From Arabidopsis thaliana (taxonomy: Eukaryota; Streptophyta; Magnoliopsida; Brassicales; Brassicaceae), in assembly GCF_000001735.4 (NCBI RefSeq), contig NC_003071.7, positions 18,513,443 through 18,577,442 of the forward strand: a DNA stretch of 64,000 bases, given 5' to 3'. This document shows, piece after piece, positions 35,557 to 50,713 of the stretch. Position 1 is the stretch's first letter. Each line of letters starts with the position of its first letter. Under the pieces are notes generated by a model. The model saw only the letters and a list, made by a program, of their open reading frames with translations. It was not told the DNA's origin and searched no databases. The position numbers and the translations under genes are program-made.

Positions 35557-38500
35557 TCAATCGATTTTTGTTGCGAGTTTTTGTTGCCTCTCTTGCTCAA
35601 CTTGGACAAGCAAAGTTAAGAGCGCTTCACAAACTTGAGCAGCATCAGCTTCTAAAGGAACCTCGTTCAAGGAAGAGTACACCATCCAGGCATGGTCTAG
35701 TTTACGTTTGGGTCTAACAACCACAGAACCAGGAACCTCTGCGTCACAGCAAGTCACTAGCCCGTCACTCTTTTCACCGTATCTGACTTGAAGTAGCTGA
35801 GCGCAAGCAGCCATTGCAGCACCAAGTGGCATTACCACTGGCAGTTTTGCGGCTTGGTTTGTCAGAGGAAGTTCAGCGTGTGCTACGTGTGATAAAGTGG
35901 ATAGAACCGCTGGGCTAATGCTAGCTTCTGTGCGGAATGAAACCGTGGGGAGTTCTCGGGGAAGCGGATGATTCTTCAAGAATTCTTTTCTTCTCTCGTA
36001 TGTTAAATCTTCCAATGCTTGAATGTCACCCTTCACAATGTTCCAAGGAATTCATCAGAAAGATCAGCAGAGCAATAGAATCCAGAAACAAAATAAGTTT
36101 TGGTTTATCCCTAGTTTCTCGGTTCCACCTAACTAAGGATTTTAACAGGCAATCACAAGAAGCTGATATAATGCAACTGAAATGACTTTGTTAGATCAGG
36201 AATGTTGCAAACCTTTATGACTTTGGAGATTAGAATCTCCATCATCTTTCTCAAATTGACGTAATCACCTAGTTGTCCTTCACGGAGGATATCTGTAGCT
36301 ATTGGGCTTCCACCATATGGACTCTGCGCCAGTACCAACCCAGCGACCTTATCCTTTAGTTCAGGCCAGTATAGTGATAAAGCAGCAGCTGCATCTATGC
36401 CTCCTTTGCTATGCCCAAGAAGTAGAACCCGCTTATTAGATCCCCAACAGAGTTCCTCTATGTATTCCTTTATCTCTCTCGCATTTTTCTCAACCGAGGA
36501 CTGATATATAAACATTTCTCCATATATTAGTATGCTATACACCAAATGTAACTGTACTAAGTTGAGTTAGTTATGATTACCTCGCTGTGAATCTTCGCAA
36601 TATGACACGCCAAACCCATCTTTGAGAATTTCGTTTTCGTATCCACAAAATATAGAGGTCCATGATTGCTGAAAAGACCTAAAAAAAATTCAACTAATTT
36701 TGAGAGTCCTAATATACAGTAATGTAGTTTAAGTGGCTGGCAGCAAAGAATAAGAATTGCTACCTGGAACCAATAAGTACACCACTGTATTTGGAAGCCT
36801 GTGTACACCATGCCTGGATATAAAAACCAGATCAACGCAGCCATTTAGTAAAAAACAGGATGTTAAACAGCATATTGAAAAGGCCACAAAGCACACAAAA
36901 CATGCAACTACAACCAATTCATACCCGATGTCTTCCAGAATTTTATTGAACCTATCAGTTCCATCTTCAACAGGAGGCATCTCCGGGGCACGCTGTAACC
37001 ATCCTATGTCATCTGCCGAGCCACGAACAGTCCTCCGTGCCCGCTCAATGAGCCTGATTGAATTAAAATAGATCAATCACCCAAATGCTGAAAACTTGAC
37101 AAGAAGTAGTAGTGTATAGAGATTATTGTATTGCTTCAGTTTCACATATTCATAGTATTAAGATTTTACATATCTACTAGTATGGGGAATTTGTATCTGT
37201 AATACAAAGTACACGTACCCTTGGAACATTGAAATTCCATTTAAATTTAACCGATTCGAAGTCACTATTGCATTTGTTGCCTGTGGCAGAATCTCTGTAG
37301 ATTCCCTCGACGGGCTGTTGGCATCAGATGTAGATGCCTCTGAAGAAGTTGAAAACCTTTCACCAGGCGAAATGCATACACTCACTGGGGAATTCCCGTC
37401 AACTCCGGAAGTTGATCGTAACAACTCATGGGGGTGGGAAATAGTATCCTTGCCACCATATTCTACTGAAGAAAGCATTGAAAGAACAGATGCTAAGCAA
37501 AGCCTGAATTATGTTACGGTGACGATAAGATCCTAACACCATAAATATCTGCTAAGCATATTTTCCATAAGTAAAGCCTAGCATATGAACGTGGAATTGC
37601 ATACTGAGTACGACATCAACAGATAGAAAGAAAGGGTACCTGAATAGTCAGAAAAACAGCTCCCTAAGTAAGACGTTGCTTGAGTTATATAAGAAGCAGC
37701 TTCATTAAGAGCTGGTAAAGAATTAAACACTTGTGGTGCAACCGCATTGTCCCCATTACCACCGCCCTGGCCATGGAAAAATTACTGATATTAGAATGGT
37801 AGTCTCAATGCATAAAGAACCAAAAATTACGAATATCCTCTTTAACCCCATTTTAATCAACTTATATGTTTCCGTTGATATAGAAACCAAGAGAACGTTA
37901 AGTTGACTCCAAACAGAATTCCATTAAGATGAGAGCATAAAGCAAGTATAGTTTCTGAAAGTATTATCTAAAAAGTGAGAAAAGGAAGCCACAATACTTA
38001 CAACAAGAGGCGTGACAGATTCTCCGTCTCTGGATTGACCAGCTTCTCCCATTTTGATCAATTTCTAACAACATAAACAAACACACAATCAAATATAAAA
38101 TCCTTCATATATTCATGCCAATGAACAACAAGTAAAGAAGAATTACAAAGACTAAGCCTATGAAATGATAGCTTTTCCAAATAGCAATTTCAAAATTTTA
38201 AGCTTCCATGTTTCTTCTAAAAATTTCGGAAAGCACCGATTTTAAACTGATTAACGAAGGTTGCTTAACATGTCAAAATACCAAATCCATAAAAAATAGA
38301 AAAGAAGACGTGAAAAAAAGAAATCCAGCGGGAAGAGTCTCGAATCCGGTTAATGAAACGGCAAACAACATTAGGAATTGATAACATGCAAGTGAAAACA
38401 CAGACGCTCTCAATTTTTGCATTGATGACAAATAAACAACAAAGTTGATGACCGGATCCAAAAATCGGCAACAAGTTTGGGAAGAACGGATTGAGGAAGA

Positions 38501-38577
38501 AGAATCAACTAATCAGAATTCGGGAAACGTAGAAAAGGTACCTGGAGCTTTAGGAATGTGGGATCAAAACGAAACAT
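35557..38577 (-). CDS. Alpha/beta-hydrolase (lipase-like) protein
   Basis: Nine exons in transcription order: 38542-38577, 38002-38064, 37640-37766, 37219-37465, 36925-37053, 36764-36813, 36581-36678, 36213-36500 and 35557-36030, giving 503 residues. The first exon codes MFRFDPTFLKLQ and joins in frame to KLIKMGEAGQ, so I chose ATG 38577 over the internal ATG at 38052. The first 200 residues are low-complexity, without a clear signal peptide. The fold appears from VVYLLVPG, with FSKMGLACHIAKIHSE before a nucleophile elbow LLLGHSKGG (Ser281). A likely catalytic histidine lies in KLDHAWMVY near the C-terminus. Substrate and location are unknown. I recall it as AT2G44970, lacking a characterised role. 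Confidence 0.92.
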
Positions 38578-38900
38578 AGACACAAGGAGACAGTTTCTTC
38601 AACGATTCGGATCATATTGTCCTAAGCCGCGGGGAAAAGAAACCTCGTGAAGAAAATAGAAACGCGATTTCAATTTTGACGACCAACGTGGAACCAGAGG
38701 CACTAGAGACGCAACACGTGTAAATTGGCTCAGTGATCAAGATTGAATTATAAGATTAGGCTATTATTTAATTATACATTAATATGGGCCACTACTGGGC
38801 CCAATTACAAGTCTTCCTTCTACATACAAACGACACCGTTACATGTACAACCAAAAGCAAATTATATTACAGCGTCAAAAAGACTATCCCATTGTGTGAT

Positions 38901-43227
<4,327 letters not shown>

Positions 43228-43320
43228 TTTTTCTTCGTCATACGCTACCGTTTCGAGGAAAAGAACCGAGACCGGTTGAACCGGGAATTAACTAAGACCG
43301 GAAAAGGAAAATAGAAGCTC

Positions 43321-43340
43321 AATAAACGACGTCGTTTATT
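43321..43340. promoter_or_regulatory. Perfect 20-bp palindrome upstream of CHR10
   Basis: The half-site AATAAACGAC is followed directly by its exact reverse complement, centred on GACGTC, about 95 bp upstream of the CHR10 ATG. ACGT-core palindromes are bZIP sites, and AACGACGTCGTT-like motifs are common in Arabidopsis core promoters. A second palindrome, TGACGTCA, lies at 43651-43658. Confidence 0.6.
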
Positions 43341-45404
43341 TTCGTCTCTCGTTTTTTTATTGACTTTAGATTTTTGTTTTAAACAATAATTTAGATTGAC
43401 CAAATATATTGATTTATTTATAAAAAAAAAATAAAAAAATTTGATAAACGACTTATATTTATTTTATTTTACTCGAGAAATTACTAAAATGGATTTCCGA
43501 CATGAAGTTGGCCGAATATAATTCGTTAACAAATCATTTTAGGTGCTATAAAATAAATCATAAGGGGAAATACTAAGATAATTATATGAAAGTCCATTTG
43601 GGGAAATAATCACAAAGCTTCCAAAATACAGACAAGTGGTGTGGATGGTGTGACGTCAGCAGATTCGGCATCGACGGCTCAAATGATGAGAAGAGAGACA
43701 CGAAGGACCTACGCTCAATCACCTTTAATTCCATTGTTGGCAATATGGTCAAATATTAAACATTTAATCAAACTTATAATCATTTTAATAACACTCTTTT
43801 TGATTTTAAATATTTTGGTAGCACTAATATTCTCCCACCATTACTCCTCCATTCACTCTTAAAACTCCTCGAGTGCTGCTTAATGGTACCAAGGAATCCA
43901 TCTCTATGTTCCCAACACATATCACACATCCATTTTACTGCCGTATACCATAAGTAAATTTTGCTCTTAATTATACTCACGATTTGTGCTCATATTTTTG
44001 TGATTTAAACTGTATTTATGCGTGGATGGATAATACATGATAAAATCATTCGGCTGGTCATGTAGGTTACGTAATCCAACAATTTCTGAAATAATCTATA
44101 TTTGCATTATTATTTGACCATGTCTCATCGACCAATCGCAACAAAATTGGTTTTGCGTGTAACCAAGAAATACGACTTTTAAAAGATAGTAATTGGCGAA
44201 AACTGTTTCATTCATGCCATCTCGATGGTGTAAAATTTAGAAGATACTAGTTGACATACATAATTTACAAGATTTTGTATATGCAATATTTGGGTATTTT
44301 TAGTTATCAAACTAGTTAGTACCATACTTTTATCTCAATAATACTACCAAAGTTTAGAGTTTGCAAAATTTTAATTAATTAATGCAAAAAAATCGGATTG
44401 CTTGGCATGTAAATACTTGCAAACTCCTATCTATAAAAGTATAAAGAATACGTTCAACGGTTCATAACTGCCAACTCCACATATTTATCAAGTATCTAAC
44501 CAGCTAATTAATATCATAACGTTCAAAAACATGTAGATTGATATCATGGCGTAACTTGTAATTTATAAAATATGGGCGCCCTTTGGTTTGACATTGTTTA
44601 TTGAAGATCATTGTTCCGAAGACTTGTCTCTAAATGTTCTCCAAACTGAAGACATATGAATGAGGGTTCTATGATTTTAACGTTGAAATCCGAAACCATA
44701 ATGAGTTTCTTTAACAATTTAATAATGTTTCAGTCCCAACTCGCAAAAAGTATTTTATTATAATCGAAGTGGGTCGATTTGAAGCTTCATTAAAACAAAA
44801 TATTAGTTGATTTAGCCAATGAGATTAACGCACAAAATGAATCGATGTTAGTGGAAATTTTATACAAGTATTGATTATTACTTGTAATAAAAAGGGAACT
44901 CTTATTAGTTTTTTATTTGATTACAACATAATTATCCACAAGACACATACATACAACATAAAATGTCCATATCTATCATTAGGATCAACTTGAGAAGTGT
45001 CGGTGATCAGTACTTCTCGGTTCTTGTTGTCTGCTCCAATCTTTCTATCTTGATGTACACGTATTTCTTATAACCAACTATTCAATATTATGAGTGAATC
45101 TATTGACAATAATTTTGTTAGTTTCATGAGCAACAACTAAAAATATACCAATTGATTAACGGTACATGTGTCGTGTGACGCAATAATACTCACTTCCAAG
45201 TTCTAATCACTAATTTAAATTTATATTAAACAACATAAAGCAATGGCTTAGTATCATGTCTGCCATTTTCGAATTTTTCTTTCATGTCCAAATTTGCTCA
45301 TGTCTTCCACAAAATCACTCAACTTTTTCTACCCCACCATAGTTCCTAAACATGCATACAGCCACGTATGACGTATCCATTTTATTCACTCAATCTTTGT
45401 TTGG
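43341..45404. other. Intergenic promoter region shared by CHR10 and MAX3
   Basis: The two genes diverge from this region of about 2 kb. It is AT-rich with no coding frame of note. It includes TGACGTCA at 43651-43658. No repeat or transposon ends were recognised. Confidence 0.5.
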
Positions 45405-45427
45405 TATAAAATCTATATATATATATA
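45405..45427 (+). promoter_or_regulatory. Candidate TATA region of MAX3
   Basis: TATAAAA at 45405-45411 is followed by a 14-nt TA run (45414-45427), about 70-90 bp upstream of the start codon. Either could serve as the TATA box with a very short leader. Confidence 0.45.
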
Positions 45428-45495
45428 ACATATGCTTTGCGTGTATCATAGAAAACTATACTATAATTTGCATATTTCAAAAAATGTTGACCAAA

Positions 45496-47891
45496 ATGTC
45501 TCTCCCTATCCCGCCGAAATTTCTTCCACCGCTAAAATCTCCACCGATTCATCATCACCAAACTCCGCCACCGCTTGCACCTCCACGAGCCGCAATATCA
45601 ATATCTATACCAGACACCGGTTTAGGACGTACCGGTACCATCCTCGACGAGTCCACGTCTTCAGCTTTCCGTGATTACCAATCTTTATTCGTGTCACAAC
45701 GTTCCGAGACTATCGAACCGGTCGTAATTAAACCAATCGAAGGTTCAATACCGGTTAACTTCCCTTCCGGTACATACTACTTAGCCGGTCCAGGACTATT
45801 TACTGACGACCATGGCTCAACGGTTCATCCTTTAGACGGTCACGGTTATCTCCGTGCGTTTCACATCGACGGTAACAAACGGAAAGCCACTTTCACGGCG
45901 AAGTACGTTAAAACGGAAGCTAAAAAAGAAGAGCACGATCCTGTAACTGACACGTGGCGGTTCACTCATAGAGGTCCTTTCTCGGTGTTGAAAGGAGGGA
46001 AGAGATTTGGAAACACGAAAGTGATGAAAAACGTGGCTAATACTAGCGTTTTGAAATGGGCTGGGCGATTGCTTTGTTTATGGGAAGGTGGTGAACCGTA
46101 CGAGATTGAATCTGGATCGTTGGATACCGTCGGAAGATTTAACGTCGAGAACAACGGTTGTGAATCTTGTGATGATGATGATTCTTCCGACAGAGATTTA
46201 TCTGGTCATGATATATGGGACACAGCCGCAGATTTGTTGAAACCCATACTTCAAGGTAATGTTTATGTTAAAGTAGTAAAGTTAAAATAACTTAAAGTAT
46301 GTAGTCCTTTATTCAGACAGCGGCGTAAAATTAATTAATGCAACAAAACTATATAGTAAAACTTTTTATTCAAATATGTAGGTGTATTTAAGATGCCACC
46401 GAAACGGTTCTTGTCACATTACAAAGTCGACGGTCGAAGAAAAAGACTTTTAACGGTCACTTGCAACGCTGAAGATATGCTTTTACCTCGAAGCAACTTC
46501 ACATTTTGTGGTAAATAATCTTTTAATTCTTTAAAAACATTATGAAAATAGTATTTTATTATTATTGTAGTTGTAATGGCAATTAACTATTTACAGAGTA
46601 TGATTCGGAATTCAAGTTGATACAAACGAAAGAATTCAAGATCGATGATCATATGATGATTCATGATTGGGCATTCACGGATACTCACTACATACTCTTT
46701 GCCAACCGAGTCAAGCTTAATCCAATAGGTAAAGTTATCTTGATAGTAATAAGTTCTGTTTCAAGTCATTTACGTACACGAAGAATAATACTTGCGTTAC
46801 AAGAAATCTGATGATGTAAAATATACACACGCAGGTTCCATAGCGGCTATGTGCGGAATGTCACCAATGGTATCAGCGTTATCGTTAAACCCAAGCAACG
46901 AGAGTTCTCCGATTTATATTCTCCCTAGGTTTTCTGATAAATATTCTAGGGGAGGTCGAGACTGGAGAGTTCCTGTCGAAGTGTCTTCTCAATTATGGCT
47001 AATACACTCCGGAAACGCTTATGAGACTAGAGAGGATAACGGCGATTTAAAGATTCAGATACAAGCTTCCGCTTGTTCTTACCGATGGTTCGATTTCCAG
47101 AAAATGTTTGGTAAGTTAAGAAGTCACCAAATACAAACCTATATAAGACTATTTCGAAATAACCTCTTTCACAAGTTAGGGCTTTTAGGGTGTTCAAACG
47201 ACAGCTATTGAACATTTTTTCAAAAAAATTCTTATAGGCTATGATTGGCAAAGCAACAAGCTGGATCCTTCTGTTATGAATCTAAACCGTGGCGACGACA
47301 AACTACTCCCTCATCTAGTTAAGGTGTCTATGACTTTGGACTCTACCGGAAACTGCAATAGTTGTGATGTAGAGCCTCTAAACGGGTGGAACAAGCCGTC
47401 AGATTTTCCGGTTATAAACTCATCCTGGTCCGGAAAAAAGAACAAGTACATGTACTCTGCTGCCTCGTCGGGAACTCGAAGTGAACTTCCCCATTTTCCA
47501 TTCGACATGGTCGTGAAATTTGACTTAGACTCAAACCTCGTCCGTACTTGGTCTACCGGAGCTAGAAGATTCGTTGGTGAGCCCATGTTTGTCCCAAAAA
47601 ACTCTGTTGAAGAAGGAGAAGAAGAGGACGATGGTTACATTGTCGTGGTCGAGGTACGTATATATATCAACACTTTCGTTTTTTCTCTTTTAGATATGCA
47701 TGTTGTGCGTATATTTGATACAAATTTGTCATTTGCTATTTTTATAGTATGCGGTTTCGGTGGAGAGATGTTACCTAGTGATTTTGGATGCTAAGAAGAT
47801 CGGTGAATCCGATGCGGTCGTGTCGAGGTTAGAGGTTCCGAGGAATTTGACGTTTCCGATGGGTTTTCATGGTTTATGGGCTAGCGACTGA
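45496..47891 (+). CDS. CCD7: Carotenoid cleavage dioxygenase 7 (MAX3), strigolactone biosynthesis
   Basis: Six exons: 45496-46255, 46382-46510, 46597-46728, 46835-47110, 47238-47653 and 47748-47891, giving 618 residues. A second in-frame ATG at 45484 would add four (MLTK); the MSLPIPPK start is the one I know. The N-terminus is a proline/serine-rich plastid transit peptide. The enzyme is an iron(II) dioxygenase of the CCD beta-propeller family. By comparison with the family the metal ligands should be H266 (SHYKVD), H319 (MIHDWAF), H398 (LIHSGNAYE) and H612 (GFHGLW), all present. It cleaves 9-cis-beta-carotene at 9',10' to 9-cis-beta-apo-10'-carotenal and beta-ionone, after D27 and before CCD8/MAX4, in plastids. 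Loss gives excess shoot branching. Confidence 0.98.
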
Positions 47892-48442
47892 ATTTTGTTG
47901 ATAATTATTTTATCTGATTATTATTTGTACATAATGTAATTTTATGGGCTAGCAATTTTATGATATTTTTTTCTGTTAGAAATTTTGTAAGGAAAAGGTG
48001 TTACAGAAGCCATATATAGTTATTGTACTATAGTATAAACAAAGTGTATAGTGTAATTAACAAACTGAAAGTCTATATATAGTGTAAACAAAGTGTATAT
48101 AGCAAAAATCAATTACATTATTTGTGTACATTCTTTTTATTTTGATAGAAATATTGCTTTTCACCTTTCACACAAATAAAATAACTAATTACATATACCA
48201 TTAATATGCTCCTATCAAAACATTCTTAATTTTTTTCATATTTCATTAGATTAGTATTTTTGACAAAAAAAAAAACTAGAGAGTATCAATACCATTTTGC
48301 ATTGAATCTTCATGGGGCTCATAACGTTTAACTTTTTTTTTTTTTTTTTCGTTTAATAAATAAAAAAACGTTAACTTTGAACTTCATTTTGGTGTCGCCT
48401 AAATTTTTAAAACAGAAACAATGTTTGATTCTCATCTAGTTC
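47892..48442. other. MAX3 3' flank
   Basis: 3'UTR-like AT-rich DNA. The motif CAAAGTGTATA recurs at 48039 and 48089, and (T/A)n tracts occur near 48264 and 48332. No coding frame is seen. The region ends at the transposon. Confidence 0.5.
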
Positions 48443-48445
48443 TTA

Positions 48446-50368
48446 GACTATGTCCATCAGTGTTTCTAATGGGTTTCTAATCTAAAATCGTAAAGAATAA
48501 AAGTCCAAAAATAAAGGAAAACCCAATAAAATTGTTAGGATCGTTCCTAATTTTAGGATTTTTAGGATTTTCTGAAGTGTTATGACTAAAAATGATAGGA
48601 TGAAATTTTATAAAAAAAAAAACAAAAAAGAAAAAAACGTGTTTCTCTTTCCTCTTGTCCTTTCTCTTTTCTTTTGGTTCTCCGACGAAAATTAGGTGAT
48701 TCCAATCGATCCCTTTCGATTACAAACTTCGGCGTATCGACCATGAAATCGGGAGACAAGAGCCACATGTACTCAATTTTCAACCGCCATGTACTCAATT
48801 TTCAACCGCCGGGATGATGATCGACGACGAGGTTGTTCACTAAATTGATTCTTCGAACCAAATCGAAAGGAGTGGCAAAAAGCTTCAGAAAAGAGTAGGG
48901 TGGAGGCTGCTTGGATTAAAGAGAAGTATCCAGATAGAATTCCGGTGAGTGTCTCTCTTGTCATTGATCGATCATACAATAACTTGCTTAACTTTCACAA
49001 CAATTATAGCCTTTTCTCTACGCATTGTTTGGAAATATGGTGTTCTCTACGCATTGTTTTAAACTTCTGTTGTTTAAGAAATTATAGAATATCTGCATAA
49101 AGTATGTTAAGGTTTATACGTTTATTCACATGAACATGACCATGCTTCTGCTATCGAAGAAGAATTGCAATTCTCATGGAAAAGCCTTTGTTTTTTATAG
49201 TGCTTAGTAAGTATAGAGACTAGTAACTAGAATATTATTAGATTGGTTTATGCATTTCTTTTGTGGCTTTTGATGAACAATTGGTCCATATGCCATTATT
49301 TTCGGTTATATGGTCCTTATGTGACACATTACTATTAAGTGTTTCTTTCTCATCTAAACGTTGAAGAGTAGTTTGATTGTTGTATTGACCGTTAAGCATT
49401 TGTACTCTTACTGAAATCTTGAGAGCTGTCATTTTCAGGTGTATGTAGAATTGCAGACTACATTCTTTAAGTTCTTGAGCTTGGAACAATACTTTTCTCA
49501 CTCTACTTGTTTCTGCAATTAAATGGTAACAACAATCTCTAATGTCAGTTAAAAATCTTTCAAGTTGATTTTTGTTTAGCTTTTTCTATTGAGGTTCAAA
49601 CTTGTAAGCACGCGATTGAAACCAACTGTAGAATGACAGATCTTGTTTGTTATTCTGTCTTTATGTTACTTTGTGTCATCTTCTATATACTTTTACATAC
49701 CTTACAGGGCCGCTTAGTGATCTTGAAATGGCTTTAAAGAACAAACTTATCACTGACATGTTGTCAAATGCTTGAATGGTGTCTTTTATGTCTTGAAAGT
49801 TAGTCTTTTTGTGTCGGTTAATGCTTCTTCACTTGTTTTTGTTCTGTTCGATTATGAATCTTAAGTTGTTTGTGTTCTGTTCTAAATTGGTTTCATTGTG
49901 CTCTGTTCTAATTGGTTTGTGTTCGTGTTCAAACTTCAATAGATTGGTTTGTGTTCTGTTCTAAATGAATTTTAACTTCGTTTTAAGGATGATGTCCCTG
50001 TCGAGATGCAAGAGTGCAAGGAAGCATAAATAGCAAGCACATGCAAGTATTGTTCTGTTCTGTGTATAAGTGTATAGGCTATGGTCGTGTGAAGATGCAC
50101 TTGAGTTTGTGTGTCGAATTTTGTGAGTGTATCAAGTTTTGAGAGCGTAGAGTCTGTGTCAAGTTTTGAGAGTCAAATGTATCCCAAACACTTTCACATT
50201 TTTTTCAAATTTTTTTTTTAGTTTTATTAGAAACTCACTTAAGGATTTTTCTAATGGACCAAAAAATTTTCAAAAACTCTACAAAATCTCTAAACTACAA
50301 AAATATCAAAATTAATTAATAAAAAATATATAGAAACCTTACTTAGAAACTAACCAATGTGGTTGCTC
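48446..50368. mobile_element. Non-autonomous PIF/Harbinger-like transposon
   Basis: The segment is flanked by TTA on both sides (48443-48445, 50369-50371), the target length and sequence of Harbinger elements. The left end begins GACTATGTCCATCAGTGTTT; the reverse complement of the right end begins GAGCAACCACATTGGTTAGT. Both are followed by repeated TTTCTAA blocks. About 1.9 kb long, it has no transposase frame. Inside are a 22-bp tandem duplication (48767-48788, 48789-48810), GTTCTGTTCTAA-type repeats near 49870-49970, and an ATG8-like exon fragment. Similar non-autonomous elements with acquired host DNA are known in plants; the boundary call rests on weak inverted repeats. Confidence 0.65.
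48882..48944 (+). pseudogene. ATG8-like exon fragment within the transposon
   Basis: The forward frame reads EKSRVEAAWIKEKYPDRIPV across 48888-48947, crossing the splice site below (the last V codon starts at 48945). This closely matches the conserved ATG8 ubiquitin-like segment (EAxRIREKYPDRIPV). The coding similarity stops at ATTCCG with GTGAGT directly after, which looks like an intact 5' splice site. I could not find the next ATG8 exon in the element. It is a gene fragment, not a functional ATG8: there is no start in good context and no C-terminal glycine region. Confidence 0.75.
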
Positions 50369-50713
50369 TTATTCTCTATGTTTGATTTTTAGGGTCGAGC
50401 AACTTCTCATCTAGTTCTTCTTAAACACTTATTACAACAGAGAGAACAGCTTACGTGGACCGTTTTCGTTGTCTAGTACACGTCATCATCATATATTATT
50501 GGGCTGGGCCGAGAATAGTTACATTTTTCCTATCTGTTTGTTCCCTCCCGTTTGACCATAAGCCGGTTGCGTTGACCATACGCTCGGACTCACCACAAAG
50601 CCTCTCCGTACGAAAGAGGTTTCTGCAAAACCCCTTATTTCTCAAACGCCGGCGAAGAAGAACGAACCAGTGAAGAGAAGAGAAGAGAAGAGAGAATCAA
50701 TCAATAACCCGCA

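Noticed and set aside
45352..45495. Upstream in-frame start giving a 48-residue extension of CCD7
   Set aside because: The extension runs across the TATA-like region and is not proline/serine-rich like the transit peptide; the start at 45496 fits the known protein.
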